Below, in pieces: positions 13,871 through 25,138 of a stretch of 64,000 nucleotides of DNA (within the stretch, counting starts at the first letter, position 1; every line of letters starts with the position of its first letter). This DNA is from Epichloe hybrida. Taxonomy: Eukaryota > Ascomycota > Sordariomycetes > Hypocreales > Clavicipitaceae. The notes beneath the pieces are model-generated. The model did no database searches. It saw nothing but the letters and a program-made list of their open reading frames with translations, and was not told the DNA's origin. Location of the stretch: contig JAFEKR010000003.1 of assembly GCA_019022495.1 (NCBI GenBank), positions 868,001 through 932,000 of the forward strand, given 5' to 3'. Position numbers and translations under genes: made by a program.

Positions 13871-14089
13871 TATTATAGACTAGCCTCTAGGTAGCTATAA
13901 TAGGGCGTTAATATAGTATTAAAAGACTTAGGGAAGAGAAGGGAAAGGAGAAGAGGCTATCCCTAGTAATGCCCCTTATACCCCCTTAGCTCCTTATGTA
14001 AGCCCCCCTTTCCTTACCTTACCTAATCCTGCTTGCCCCCACCCTTCCTGCTGTACGGAAAATGCTTGGGCAAAGCCCAAGCCCTTACA
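13871..14089 (-). repeat. 5' LTR of element B
   Basis: 219 bp, near-identical to 6864-7082; ends gcccttaca immediately before the catac duplication. Its first base pair is changed from TG to TA. Confidence 0.9.
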
Positions 14090-14168
14090 CATACTTAGAC
14101 CTAGCAAGCTTTAGTTTAATATATGAACGCCCCTATACCTCTTGCCTAGCTAACCCTTTGTTCTCACA

Positions 14169-15229
14169 CTAAGTAACTATAATATAGTATTTTATTTAGC
14201 TTATCCCCTTACTAATAGATATTTCTCTTATATGCTTATTAAGTATATATTAAAGCTTAGCTAGCTTAATATCCTTAGTCTAATAAGTCCCCCTTATGAA
14301 GGAGAGTTTTTATTTAAAATAAATAAAAAATATAGTAAATAGCTTCCTTATCCCTTATCTTATCTAGTTAAGTTCTATAAGAGCTATCTCTTATTTATAA
14401 GGATTTATATAAAGTATTTCTAAGTAAGTTAGAAAAGCTATAAGGTTATAGTTATTTATATAGCTTATCTTAAAGAATAATATAATCTAAGCCTAAACCT
14501 TAGGTAATAGGTTTTAGTAAATAAATACCTATTAGTTCTTATTAAACCTAATAAAGTTCTTATTTACCTCTAACTTATATTTTATTAGGAACTTCTAGGT
14601 AGTTAATATAGCCTTATTACTATTATATAAGTTACTTATAGGAATTAGTTTTTAGTGGATTTATAATATAAGGGATAGTAAGGCTAGCCCCTAAAGTAAA
14701 ATATAATTTCAATTAATTCTAGTAAGGTCTATTAGGGTGTTTAGTAGGAAGTTTTATTATATTACTAATTCTAGGTTTATATATATATATTATTATAAGT
14801 TCTTAATTACCTTTACTTACTATACTAGTATTAGTTAAAGCATCTTAAACTAGGTATTCTATGCTTCTAGTAGTACTATAGCCTTAGATAAGGGAGTATA
14901 AGTCCCTTAGCTAGGTTAGTTATAAGGCTAAAGTATATCTATTAGGTCTATTATTATTTTCTTTATTTCTTTTAGTAGCCTTTTTTTTAGACTAAAGGAA
15001 GTCTCTTAATTATTATAAACTAGCCCTTAGGTAGCTATAATAAGGTATTAATATAGTATTAAGAGACTTAAGGAAAAGAAAGGAAAGGAAAAGAGGCTAT
15101 CCCTAGTAATACCCCTTATACCCCCTTAGCTTCTTATATAAGCCCCCCTTTCCTTACCTTACCTATTCCTACTTACCCCTACCCTTCCTACTGTACAGAA
15201 AATGCTTAGGCAAAGCCTAAGCCCTTACA
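14169..15229 (-). mobile_element. Element B2: 5' end of a second, more mutated B element
   Basis: The stretch aligns continuously with 13029-14089 of B, including a 219-bp LTR at 15011-15229. It differs by many extra C-to-T and G-to-A changes (for example acgcg in B reads atata here). Its left end coincides with the 3' end of A, so the rest of B2 probably lies left of A outside the window. That makes B2 older than A, and B a later insertion of the same family. Confidence 0.82.
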
Positions 15230-15446
15230 AATTATAACTATTGCTTCTTTTTATAAATAGCTAGAATACTAAAGCTAATATACTTAATAAGAAGCATAAG
15301 GGATATACTTATTATATTAATTTATAGTATAAATAAATTATATAGAAAGCTTATAAAGGGGAATTTTATCTTTAATAAAATAGTATAGAATAAATAATAG
15401 CTAATAGGTTTCTAAAGGGTTTAGAATACGTTAAATATATATATAT
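15230..15446. other. AT-rich DNA with no recognised content
   Basis: No open frame, repeat or motif was recognised between the B2 LTR and the D1 repeat. Base composition is RIP-like. It ends in a run of alternating A and T (15435-15455). Confidence 0.5.
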
Positions 15447-15812
15447 TATATTATTTACGCTAGTTAGCTCTATAGATAGCTATTACTAGTACTCCTACAG
15501 GCTACTACTAAGTTAAAAGGGAAAACCCTATACTAGGAAGAAAAACCCCCTTATATCTGTGTATAGGCTAGCGCTAGCCCTATAATAGGTCTGCGCTACT
15601 TAGTGTGTTTCCTATTATAGGTGTTTATTACTAGCTTACACTAGCCTTATTCTATTAAAAAGAAAAGAAAGGAAAAATATATAAAATAAGCCCCTTCTAG
15701 TTCTATTCTAGTGTGATAATATGTCTATCCTAAGTCTCTTTGCTTTAGGCTAGGGTAAAGTGAATTCAGATTCGCAGCGTTAATTCACTTCTTATTCACT
15801 TCCACGCTGATT
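15447..15812 (-). mobile_element. Repeat family D, copy D1 (partial)
   Basis: This stretch matches 40297-40655 (D2), starting at tatttacgctagttagct and diverging after a shared ttattcact block. Both have an A/T-rich simple stretch at the left end. If D is a retroposon, that is its 3' tail on the minus strand. D1 lacks the last 145 bp of D2, so it is shortened at the presumed 5' end. No target duplication was found for this copy. Confidence 0.65.
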
Positions 15813-16323
15813 TGCTACAAATTTAGACTAAATCTAGCACAATAGCGCCAGAAGCTATAAGTACTCTAGTGTTACTACTTATCTAGCTCTAATCCGCCTA
15901 GGAATCCTATAAGTATAAGGACTTCCTAAGGAAGTCTATAACTAAGAAGTAATATGCTTAGGTTATAAAGAAAGATCTATCTATAAGTTATATTTACTTC
16001 TACTCTAGGCCTAGTTTACTACTAATTTTCTTTAGCTTAGTAAACTAAAAGAAGTTTAATATATCTCTTATAAATCTTATTTAGTTTAGGACCTTAGGTA
16101 TTAGTGCTATCTTATTATTAGTAAGTTAGTCTTACTCTAGCTTAGTAATAGGGCTAACTTACTAAATAAGGGTAGTTACTAATATATATTTTAACTATTA
16201 AGTTTAGAACTATTAATACTACTAGGTAATAATTACGCTTACTTTAGCTTAGTTCTATATTTAATTTATTATTTAGCTAAATTTATCTAGTAATTAGAAT
16301 AAGCACTAGTAATTAGTTAAGAC
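15813..16323. other. Unassigned RIP-affected DNA
   Basis: No domain, tandem array or match to other parts of the window was recognised. A short moderately CG-containing piece (15813-15900) grades into typical RIP sequence. The last eight bases, gttaagac, are a candidate target duplication of M1. Confidence 0.45.
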
Positions 16324-16498
16324 CAGAGCATTGCAATACAATACAATACAATACATTACACAATACAATACATCCAAAATTTTACAATACAATACAATAT
16401 ATGTATTATTTGTATTGTTTTGTATTTTTTTTTCTTTTTTCTTTTTTTTTAGTTTTAAGTAAATTCCTTAATTATAAGGTATATATAGTATAAATATA

Positions 16499-16548
16499 AT
16501 AGCTTATAATAGCTTATAATAGCTTATAATAGCTTATAATAGCTTATA
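16499..16548. repeat. 10-bp tandem array (agcttataat, about 5 units)
   Basis: Five consecutive decamers agcttataat, the last one altered. The complementary decamer is repeated about 12 times in M2 at 49101-49220 in the same relative position. This ties the two elements together and shows unit-number change since they separated. Confidence 0.9.
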
Positions 16549-16975
16549 TATATATATTACTTCTATTACTTATATAACTTAAAATATTATTAGTGTTAAA
16601 GTTAAATTAAAAATAAATAAGTAATAAATTAATATAATATAAATATAAGTATTTATAAGTAAATTACTATAAAAAAAGCTAGACTTTTTAGTTAGTTAGT
16701 ATTTAAAGGTTTTTTAAAATATTAATAAAATAAAGTTCCTTTCTTTTTTATGTTTTTTAATATTATACTATTTATAATTTTATACTAATAAAAAGTAAGT
16801 CCTAATATAACTATAAGGCTTACTTAAGTATATTTCTCTCTTTAAAACTAAAATTATATAACTAAGTAAAGAGATTACTATATTTATAGTATAACTAATA
16901 AGACCTATTTTAGACTTACTTTTATATATATATTTCTTTTTAGCTAGAATTATATAACTAAGTAAAGAGATAATA

Positions 16976-17210
16976 TGTTATGGACTCGAGCTGTGAGCTC
17001 GGGTCAAGTCCGGCTCCGGAAAGGCTCCGGAAAGTATACGCACTCTAGGCAAAGGGGTTAGGGCTTTATGTAAACCACGCACGGACCACACATAAGGGGA
17101 TATATATCCGGATACTATGTAACACTAGTAGAGTTCTCCTTTCCTTCTATAAGAATAATATTCTTATTCTAAACGCTTATACACAGTAGCTATAAGGCTA
17201 GTTCCTAATA
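16976..17210 (+). repeat. 5' LTR of Gypsy C
   Basis: Starts tgttatggactcgag and ends gttcctaata (CA changed to TA). It is aligned over its full length with 23594-23828; differences are C/T and G/A in both directions. Confidence 0.92.
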
Positions 17211-18400
17211 TATATTATTCTTTACTATAGAAATAACCTAGCCCACAGATACGCTATTACCGCTAGATATAATAGGTAATAATAAGTTAACACGCTTACG
17301 ACAACAGGTAAAACAGCAGGCGGAACAGATCTAGTACTTAGCTTATATGCAGAATACAGCACCTATACCAACCCGAATTAAGCAAAAACCCTTACTAATA
17401 GGTCCCCCCTTTAATAGTAATAGGGTCCTATTTATAGCCTAGAAGGGCCTTATAACTCACAAACTACTAGTGGATAGGGAGTTTATTAGTAGTAATTAGG
17501 ATTAGTAGTATTTTATTTACTAGAACCTATTAGCTAAGGTCTAAGTATAAGTCGCACCTTTCTTTAAGAAAGGTTACCTTAAGAACTTTTATTTATCTTA
17601 GCTTCTTAATTACCTAGGGGAGATGTTTAATAACCCTTACTAATAGGAAATAGCTATTATAGAACTTAACTAGTTAATATAATAATAAAATAAGAGGTTT
17701 AGTAACTTCTACATTCACTTTAAACAGAAGTTAGCTTTAGCTAGGGGGCTTAGGTAAGTAAACTTAGTAAAGTTATCTAAGTTACACATAGCGCTTAATA
17801 AGTAAATAAGAAACTATAGTGTTAGGCAAGATATTCCCTAGGCTAACTATATAGTAGCAATAGCCTGCTATTAAAGCATTACGCTAGATATTAAGTCCTA
17901 CTAACTAGAGGAAAAGCACTACATATGGAAATAAGGTAATATAGCACCTAGGCATAATAAGGCTAAGATATAGGATAAGGATACACTAATAATAGATATT
18001 TACTTCACGGGTACGTTAGGGACCTAATAAACTTCTAGAAAGTCCGTAGGTTATTATAAGTTAAGTAATAAAAAGGGTAGTAAATAGGCTAAGTAGGTTA
18101 CCTAGGATATGCTTAACACACACTATAATAAGAGTTAATACTTATAATACAGCTCCTCTAAGTATTTTACTATAGCATACTTACTATATCCTACTATCTA
18201 TCCTTAGATAAAGTCTTTTATAAACACTTATAACACTAAAGAGATACTTACTATTAACTTAGATAATAAATCCATAGATTAGTTAGAAAAAGAGTAACCC
18301 TATTATTAAGTTATTTAATAGGGGATATAGGGAAGAGGTATATAGGGGCTTTATAGCATATAGTTATTACTAGTAGGGACTATAAGGAGATCTAGAGTAA
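17211..18400 (+). pseudogene. Gag region of Gypsy C
   Basis: Between the 5' LTR and pol, this stretch reads as a long degenerate coding region with stops. No knuckle could be assigned with confidence, so the Gag call rests on position. Confidence 0.45.
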
Positions 18401-18899
18401 TATAGATTTAAGCCCCTTCTTAGTTCCTATGTTAATTAATAAGACTACCTTTATAAATACTTAGGTTAATATAGGTTATAACTACTACGCTACTATAAGT
18501 AAACACCTAGTCTAAAAGCTTTAATTAGAATACCTCCCTCTTCTAACTAAGAGGTTAGTTTATACTACTATTAGTATAAAACAAGGGGGAAAGGAGAGTT
18601 AGGAGAAATAATTATATATATTATATATAGTTTAGTTTTAACTAGATTTAGATAGATAGGAGATACTAATTATAGTATATATAATCCTAGGATTAATAAG
18701 GTAACTAATCCTAGGGACACTATAGATAAAATAGAATAAAATTAAGCTAGATATAGTGTAGTAGTAAGTTTATGTTAGCTCCGCAAATAGGTTATATATA
18801 TAGGCTATAGTAGATAGGAGAGTTAACTATCCTATAGTTTTAATTCTTAGCTTAACCTTTATAGGTTTAGTATAATATACACGTAAGTAGAAGGAGAAT

Positions 18900-20400
18900 A
18901 TCTAGCTATACGCTATAAGCTTACGGGAGATTATATTAATCTTATAAATTAATACAACCCTAGAACCTATAGAGGGAGAGCTTCTTACTTCCTTACTAGA
19001 GGTATTACAGGATTTTTAAGACTTATTTCTAGAAAATAAGGTAAGCGCCTTGCCCCTATATTAAGGGAAGTTAGACTACTATATTTAACTAAAGCGTAAC
19101 GCAAATAGTAGCAAGCCTAACCTGCTATAGGCACCTTTATATAACATACCCTAAGAATATTTACTTAAGATCTAGAGGTAGGTAACAGACTTAATAGATA
19201 AGGGGTAAATCTAAGTAAGCTTCTTATTAGTAGTAGCCCTAGTGCTACTTATAAAGAAGCCTAGGGGTAGCTAGAGGTTTTATATAGACTATTACGTGCT
19301 TAATAAGATTATAGAATAAGACTATTACCCCCTACTATTAGTAAAGGAAACACTATAGTTACTATTAGAGGCAAAGTAGTTTATAAAGCTAGATATATAA
19401 TTAGCATTCTATCGCATACATATCACTAAAGGCAAGGAACACTAGACTACATTTCGGACTAGGTTTAGCTTATTTAAATAGCTTGTGTGTCCCTTTAGGT
19501 TAGTAAGCGCGCTAGTAACTTTCTAATAATATATTAATGGCGTGCTAAGTAGGATACTTAGTGATTATATTACTATATACCTTAATAATATGCTTATTTA
19601 CTTAGGTAGTTTAAGGAGGGACTATATGTAAAAGGTCTGCGGTATACTAGCTAGATTATAATAGGCTAGCCTAAACCTAGATATTAAGAAATATATCTTT
19701 ACTACTAAAGAGGTTAAGTACTTAGGGTTTATTATTTAAGTAAGGAAAGCTATCTATCTAAATAAAGAAAAGATTATAGTAATTTAGGATTAGGAGGCAC
19801 TAACTAGGGTTTAGGGGGTTTACAGTTTTCTAGGGTTTACTAACTTTTATTATAACTTTATACTAGATTTCTTAAACATTACGGGTTCTCTAATTAACTT
19901 AACAAAGAAGGGGTCCTATTCCACTAGATAGAAGTATGTAATAAGGCCTTTAAGGCATTAAAGTTAGCTTTTATATTATACCTAATCCTAGCTTAGTAGG
20001 ATCCTAAAAGGGACACATTAGTGAAGGTAGACTACTCTAGAATAGCCCTAGGGGGGTGTCTCTCCTAGTTTAGTAATAATAGTATTTTATATCCAGTAGC
20101 CTACTATTTAGCTTAATTATAACCTACTTAGCGGAATTACATAATTTACAATAAGGAGTTACTAGTAATTATCTCCTATCTTAAGGTATAGTAAACAAAG
20201 CTATAAGGCGTAAGCAAACTATTTATAATTCTAATAGACTATAAGAACCTTAAGTACTTTATAGCGCTAAGGGAGATATCTAAATATTAAGCTTAGTAGG
20301 TAAAGACTCTAGCACTTTTTAATTTCTATTTATATTATAAACTAGGCACTTAAGCGGAATAACTAGATATGCTATTATAGTATTATTCAGAGAGGCTAGG
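18900..20400 (+). pseudogene. Reverse transcriptase and RNase H of Gypsy C
   Basis: Readable blocks include FLLVVALVLFIKKP (near 19220), FYIDYRALNKIIEQDYYPLP (near 19279), TTFRTRFSLFEQLVCPFKL (near 19450), and the catalytic box IYLNNMLIYLG with YLNN at 19578-19589 (YLDD lost). Then come KYLGFII (near 19710) and a SFLGFTNFYYNFILDF stretch (near 19830). RNase H follows from about 20020. Both Asp residues of the RT box are changed, and TAG stops replace Trp and Gln codons. Confidence 0.88.
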
Positions 20401-20699
20401 AATAGAAAGGGTAAAGGCACTAATTATCTAGTTAGTAACTAGTCCTATAAAGTTTTCCCTTAAGGGGAGGTAACTATATATTTACCTTAAACCTATTATA
20501 GTAGCGGAGGGGAGTGTATCTAATAGTAGCCTAATAAAGTTAAGGGTCCTACCTACTAGTAAGTTAATGTTTATAGATAAACACCTTTAGTCTCTATAGG
20601 ATTAGTCTTTAGCCTAGGATAAGGCATATAAGTTATAGATAAACGCCGTGGTAGTAAGGGCTAGGAAGTTCCTAGATACCGCTAACACTAGAGAATAGA

Positions 20700-21720
20700 T
20701 TGCGAATTATTAGATTAGCATAAAGGGGTTACTCTAATTCTAAGGATAGACATAGGTCCCTAAGTAAAAGCTATTAACTATAATATTAATATAGCGCGTT
20801 TATAACTTGCCCTTATTAAGTTACCTAGGTTAAAACATAACTTTTAAGGCACTTTAAAGAGACTTCTACTAGGATAGTATATTATAGAATGTAGCCTAGT
20901 TTATATAAAACTATTACTACTATAAAGGGCAGAAAAGCTAGTAACTATAATAAGGCTTGCTAAAACCTATTCCGCCCCCTAATAGGTACTAGTTATAAAT
21001 ATCTATTAACTTTATAACTAACCTTCTAGTAGAAACATAGGATTAGCTATGGTTCCTTATAGTTATTACTAATTAGCTCTTAAAGTATGTTTAGTTAGAA
21101 GTAATATTATTAATAGAGGCTAGGGTGTGCGTGGAATAATTTAAATACTACTAGTAGCATTTCTATGGCTTCCTTATATAAATTATTATAGATTATAGGT
21201 TAGACTAGCTAAGTAATTTTTAGACAGAACTATATAATAGGGTTAGCGTATAATAGCTACTTTCTACTACGCATTACTTATAGATAGATAGTGGCATAGA
21301 AAGGGCAAACTAGGAAGTATAGGCTATACTATATGTAATACTATCCTTCTTCTAATTTAAATAGCTAGATTACCTACTAGCTTGCTAGCTAGTATTAAAT
21401 AATAGGGATTTATTAGTAACTAGGATAAGCGTAAACATGGCACTCCACAGGTTTAATATAGCTGTAATTTAGGATCCGTTACCTATAGGGTAATCTACTA
21501 TATTAGTAAAGGGGAGGGCTTAAGCCTTTCTATAATATTTAAAAGATAGTATAGATTTAATATAGGCTATAATAGCTTTTATCTAGTAATAATAGTAGGA
21601 GAACATAAATAGTAGTTATAGGCTAGCGAAGTAATTCTAGGTTAGGAACTACATATAGCTTAGCCTTTATAATATTAAAATAAACTATCCCTATAAGAAG
21701 TTAGATTAGGTTATAGCTAA
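20700..21720 (+). pseudogene. Integrase of Gypsy C
   Basis: Around 21240-21320 the frame reads LLSTTHYLQIDSGIERANQE, the HPQTDG-ERxNQ block containing the catalytic Glu. It is followed by LVLNNRDLLVTRISVN (near 21390). The second Asp region lies near 21180. Spacing and order are those of a Ty3/Gypsy integrase. Stops are present. Confidence 0.85.
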
Positions 21721-22060
21721 ATATAAGGTGCTTAAGGTGCCTATGCCCTTAATAGTTAGGTTAGATATCCTAAGGGGACTATATCCTATCTTTTATATTA
21801 ACTTAATTTAGCGTGCGGTAAATAATCCGCTGCTAAGCCAAAGACTAGCTAATAAATATCTACTACTAGAGCTAGTTATAATAGATACTAATAATAATCT
21901 CGTGGAGTATTAGGTAAAGGAAATCCTTATAGCTAAGAACGCACTAGGTAAGGGTTTAAACTAGAATATCTTAGTTAAATAAAGAGATTATATATAGCTA
22001 ACTTAGGAACTATTAGAAAGCATAGCACACATAGAAGTACTTAACTGTTTTAAATTATAA
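21720..22060 (+). pseudogene. C-terminal chromodomain of Gypsy C
   Basis: After a YKVLKVPMPLIVRLDILRG stretch (near 21722), the frame reads EYQVKEILIAKNALGKG then ILVKQRDYIQLTQE (21907-22015). This is a chromodomain with its VKW-type core altered. It supports assignment to the chromovirus clade and ends the pol frame near 22150. Confidence 0.78.
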
Positions 22061-22149
22061 TAAGGGAATATATAGATAAATAATAGCCCTAAAAGAGTGT
22101 ATTTTAATTTAACTAAAGATAGCTAAAAGATGCCTAATTTCTACCTAAT

Positions 22150-23593
22150 ACGCGCATAACCTAGCGCTAAAATTCTACTATAATACAAAATAATTTAGGA
22201 AGGGGGGGGGGTGTTATTATTATTATTGCGTTAGTAGTAGGCCTTAGTAATAGTGTGGGCTAGCTTTATAATAGTTTTAGCTATTTATTAGACTTAGGTA
22301 TTACCTACCTCCTAGGCAGAGATAGACTAGGCTAAGTTATTATTTATAGTTCTTATACTATAAAAGAATTTAGCAGCTAGGTTATTATATCCTTAGTAAG
22401 TAAGCATTATTTAGGTAAGCATAAGTTACTATACCTTAGAGGTACCCTAGGCGTAGGCTATACCTATAGGGGAGGAGGTAAGGGGCTAGGCCTTAGCTAG
22501 ATTAATATAAGCAGTAGTAAGTATATTATTAAAATATTTATAGTAGTAAATAAAAGTTTTTATAAGAGTAGTACGCTACCCCTTATTATTACTAGTCTAT
22601 AGTATAGCTAGAGTCTTAATAGCTTTTCCTATATATATAAGATTCTTAAGATATTTAAAGATATAGTAAAGTTTTAGGTTTATACTATATAAGTGCTTCT
22701 CCTAGAGGTATATATAATAGCTAGCTTAATAATAGTAATAGGCCTAGTTTAGCCCTAGAGTGTAGTTAAGAGTGCCCTTATTTTAGAGATTATTTATATA
22801 AGGACTATATAGAAAATTATACTCCTTACTATTAGAGAGGTCCTTATTATTAGAGTCTTCTTTTAAAATATACTTACTAAGGTAAGTATACTTAGATAAG
22901 GTAAGAGGGGGTAAAGAAAGGGGAGGGGGTATACTAGTAGTAAGTTAGTTAAAGGGGGAGATAATATTACTTATAATAAAGAGCAGACTAGATATAAGAA
23001 AGGAGCTTAGAGGTAGTAAGATAATTAATAAATAAGGTTAGAAAGGGTATAAAAGGAAGAAATTATAATAATAAGGAGGTAAAAGGATATAAAGTTAAGG
23101 GAGAGGAGATAGGGTATTTATATTTTAGGATAAATTAGTTAAGCTCTAATTAGAGTATAAGTTATTTATATTTATAAATAAAGGTAAGGAGCAGATAGGG
23201 GTAGTATATTATGTAATAAGGGGCTAGATAATTACTAATAAGGGGGCTGCTTAAAGTAAAGCTTAAGTTTAGTAAGTAATAGATAGAATATAAGATTAAG
23301 GTAAAGTTAAGGGGGTAGAGGAGGTAAGGAGATAGCTAGTAATAAGGGGGTTTTAAAAGAGATAGCTAGTGTTTTTAGGGGTAGGACTAGAGTAAGGTAG
23401 GGTGCTTACTATACTAAAAAATTTTCTACTTTATATAGTAGAGATATAACCCTACCTAGTAACCTACTAGCTCTGCTAGGCTACCTATATTACCTTACTA
23501 GGTTTTTCTATAGTAGCTACGTAATAGGGGTTTAGTGTTAATATATACTTACTTTTTTCTAGGAGGAGAAAGGGGGGGATAAGTATAGGGGTA
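22150..23593. other. Long 3' non-coding stretch of Gypsy C
   Basis: 1.4 kb between the pol end and the 3' LTR, unusually long. It contains a G-run followed by tgttattattattatt (22201-22226) and a purine-rich stretch near 22890-23120. No domain was recognised. It may be a long 3' UTR or a captured sequence. Confidence 0.5.
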
Positions 23594-23828
23594 TATTATA
23601 GACTTAAGCTATAAGCTTAGGTTAAGTCTAGCTCTAGAAAGGCTCTAGAAAGTATATACACTCTAGGTAAAAGAGTTAGGGCTTTATGTAGACTACGCAC
23701 GGACTGCATATAAGGGGATATATATCTAGATGCTATGTAACACTAGTAGAGTTCTCCTTTCCTTCTATAAGAATAATATTCTTATTCTGAACGCTTATAC
23801 GTAGTAGCCATAAGGCCAGTTCCTAACA
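23594..23828 (+). repeat. 3' LTR of Gypsy C
   Basis: 235 bp, starting tattatagac (TG changed to TA) and ending ttcctaaca before the taata duplication. It has lost CpGs that the 5' LTR keeps, and keeps a few that the 5' LTR lost, so the two LTRs were mutated independently. Confidence 0.92.
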
Positions 23829-24640
23829 TAATACTAGGTTTATAGTGTAACTAATAGGGTCCACTTTTAGACCTACTTTTGTATATATATTTCTTTTAGC
23901 TAGAATTATATAACTAAGTAAAGAGATAATACTAGGTTTATAGTATAACTAATAGGGTCCACTTTTAGACCCACTTTTAAAAACACTTTATAACTAAGTA
24001 AGTAAGCTAAAAGTAGTATAAATAATTAAACTTACTTTTAAAGCTTATTTATTTATTTACTTAATATTAAAAAAAATAGTATATATATTATAATTATTCT
24101 TTATATAATATTTTAACCTTTCTTTATAAACTTTTCCTAGGTTTTTTCCTTCTCTTTTAGTTTAAAAAAGGTTAAAAGCTAATATAATTTATTATAATTA
24201 TAATAAAATAGCTTAATAGTAAAAGAAGTATTTATTAAATAAGTGTTAATTTTCTCTTTATAATAAATTCCTTATATATATAAGTATATTTTTATTAGAG
24301 TTTTAATCTTATTTATTTAGAATTATAAATTATTTCTTTAAGGTAAATATTATATTTAAAGCAAAAATACTATATTAAAATGCATAGTAAATCCTATAAA
24401 AAAGCTAGAAAGATAGGATAACCTTTAAAATATAAAGAATAAATATTACTATAAGTTAAGTTTAGATAATACTATTTATAGCTACCCTATATATATATAT
24501 AGCTTAATAGTCTAAATTAGCTAAAACTTTATAATTCTATAACTAAATACCTAAATAGTATAAAAATTTAAGGATATCTTAATTAGATTATATTAAAAAT
24601 CTACTATATAATAAGTATATATACTACCTTACCTTTTTAA
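23829..24640. other. Interior of M1, right of Gypsy C
   Basis: AT-rich, non-coding. It holds two copies of a block reading taatagggtccactttta (near 23868 and 23950), separated by a ttagctagaattatataact stretch that also occurs at 16940, just left of Gypsy C. The gggtccactttta word also occurs in the M2 satellite and the 410-bp MITE, marking shared ancestry. Confidence 0.6.
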
Positions 24641-25138
24641 TAATATATTGTATTGTATTGTATTGTATTGTAATGTAATGTATTGTATTGTATTGTATTA
24701 TAATGTATTTTTATAAAATAAATAATTATAATAAATTATAGAAAATAGATATAAGCATAGGAAGACCCTTAATATATTAAGAAAAAAGCATTCTTAAAAA
24801 TAGATATAAAAGAATATTACTAAGATATTATATATCTAAAATAAGCTTACTTTTCTAAATAAGCTAAAACTTTATAGATTTTTAAATAAATAACTAAATT
24901 ATATATAAAAATAAGGATACTATAATTAGATTGCTTAAAAAAACTACTATATAATAAATTTATATAATACCCCACTTTTAATTTTCCCTAATAATACATT
25001 GTATTGTATGTATTGTATTGTATTGTATTGTATTTTTAATACAATACAATACACAATACAATACATAGGGCAATACAATACAATACAATACATCGAAGGG
25101 CCAAAAAATACAATACAATACAATACAACAATGCTCTA

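Larger units (their letters stand above)
6864..14089 (-). mobile_element. Ty3/Gypsy retrotransposon B, full length, minus strand
   Basis: Two 219-bp LTRs (6864-7082 and 13871-14089) begin TG or RIP-altered TA and end CA. They are flanked by a perfect 5-bp duplication catac (6859-6863 and 14090-14094) inside the LTR of A. Internal domains run right to left: Gag knuckle, reverse transcriptase, integrase. CpG and CpA still occur in many places, so B is less mutated than A or B2. This fits a later insertion. All frames nevertheless carry stops. Confidence 0.88.
1..14168 (+). mobile_element. Ty3/Gypsy chromodomain retrotransposon A (5' end outside window, nested inserts)
   Basis: The element reads left to right as degenerate gag, reverse transcriptase, RNase H, integrase and chromodomain. 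Its 5' LTR lies beyond the left edge. Its 3' end is set by comparison with A2 (25139-28883): both finish in a stretch ending tttgttctcaca. In A this tail is split by element B, the last 74 bases resuming at 14095. Integrase is split by E1. All frames are destroyed by RIP-type changes (CAG/CAA to TAG/TAA, GAT to AAT), so it cannot be autonomous. Right of its end lies B2, so A probably inserted into B2. Confidence 0.85.
16976..23828 (+). mobile_element. Ty3/Gypsy retrotransposon C, full length
   Basis: Two 235-bp LTRs (16976-17210 and 23594-23828) are flanked by a perfect 5-bp duplication taata (16971-16975 and 23829-23833). Plus-strand domains in order are Gag region, RT, RNase H, integrase and chromodomain. 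Many CpG sites survive, so RIP is moderate; several motifs are still readable. Stops (mostly TAG) break every frame. The 6.85-kb length is normal for a fungal chromovirus. It sits inside M1. Confidence 0.92.
16324..25138. mobile_element. M1: hAT-like non-autonomous element with (AATAC)n ends, split by Gypsy C
   Basis: The ends are cagagcattg (16324-16333) and its inverted partner caatgctcta (25129-25138). Flanking octamers gttaagac and gttaagga agree at 6 of 8 positions. hAT elements typically start CAGAG-like and make 8-bp duplications. Both ends carry many copies of AATAC/GTATT in both orientations (16336-16440, 24642-24712, 24992-25127). Without Gypsy C the element is about 1.96 kb and encodes nothing recognisable. 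Its left part, inverted, matches the right part of M2 closely. Caution: the left flank does not look like the A2 sequence on the right flank, so the pairing of ends is not fully proved. Confidence 0.6.

Noticed and set aside
16324..16440. Telomeric repeat
   Set aside because: AATAC words are not a fungal telomere repeat and occur in both orientations within element ends.
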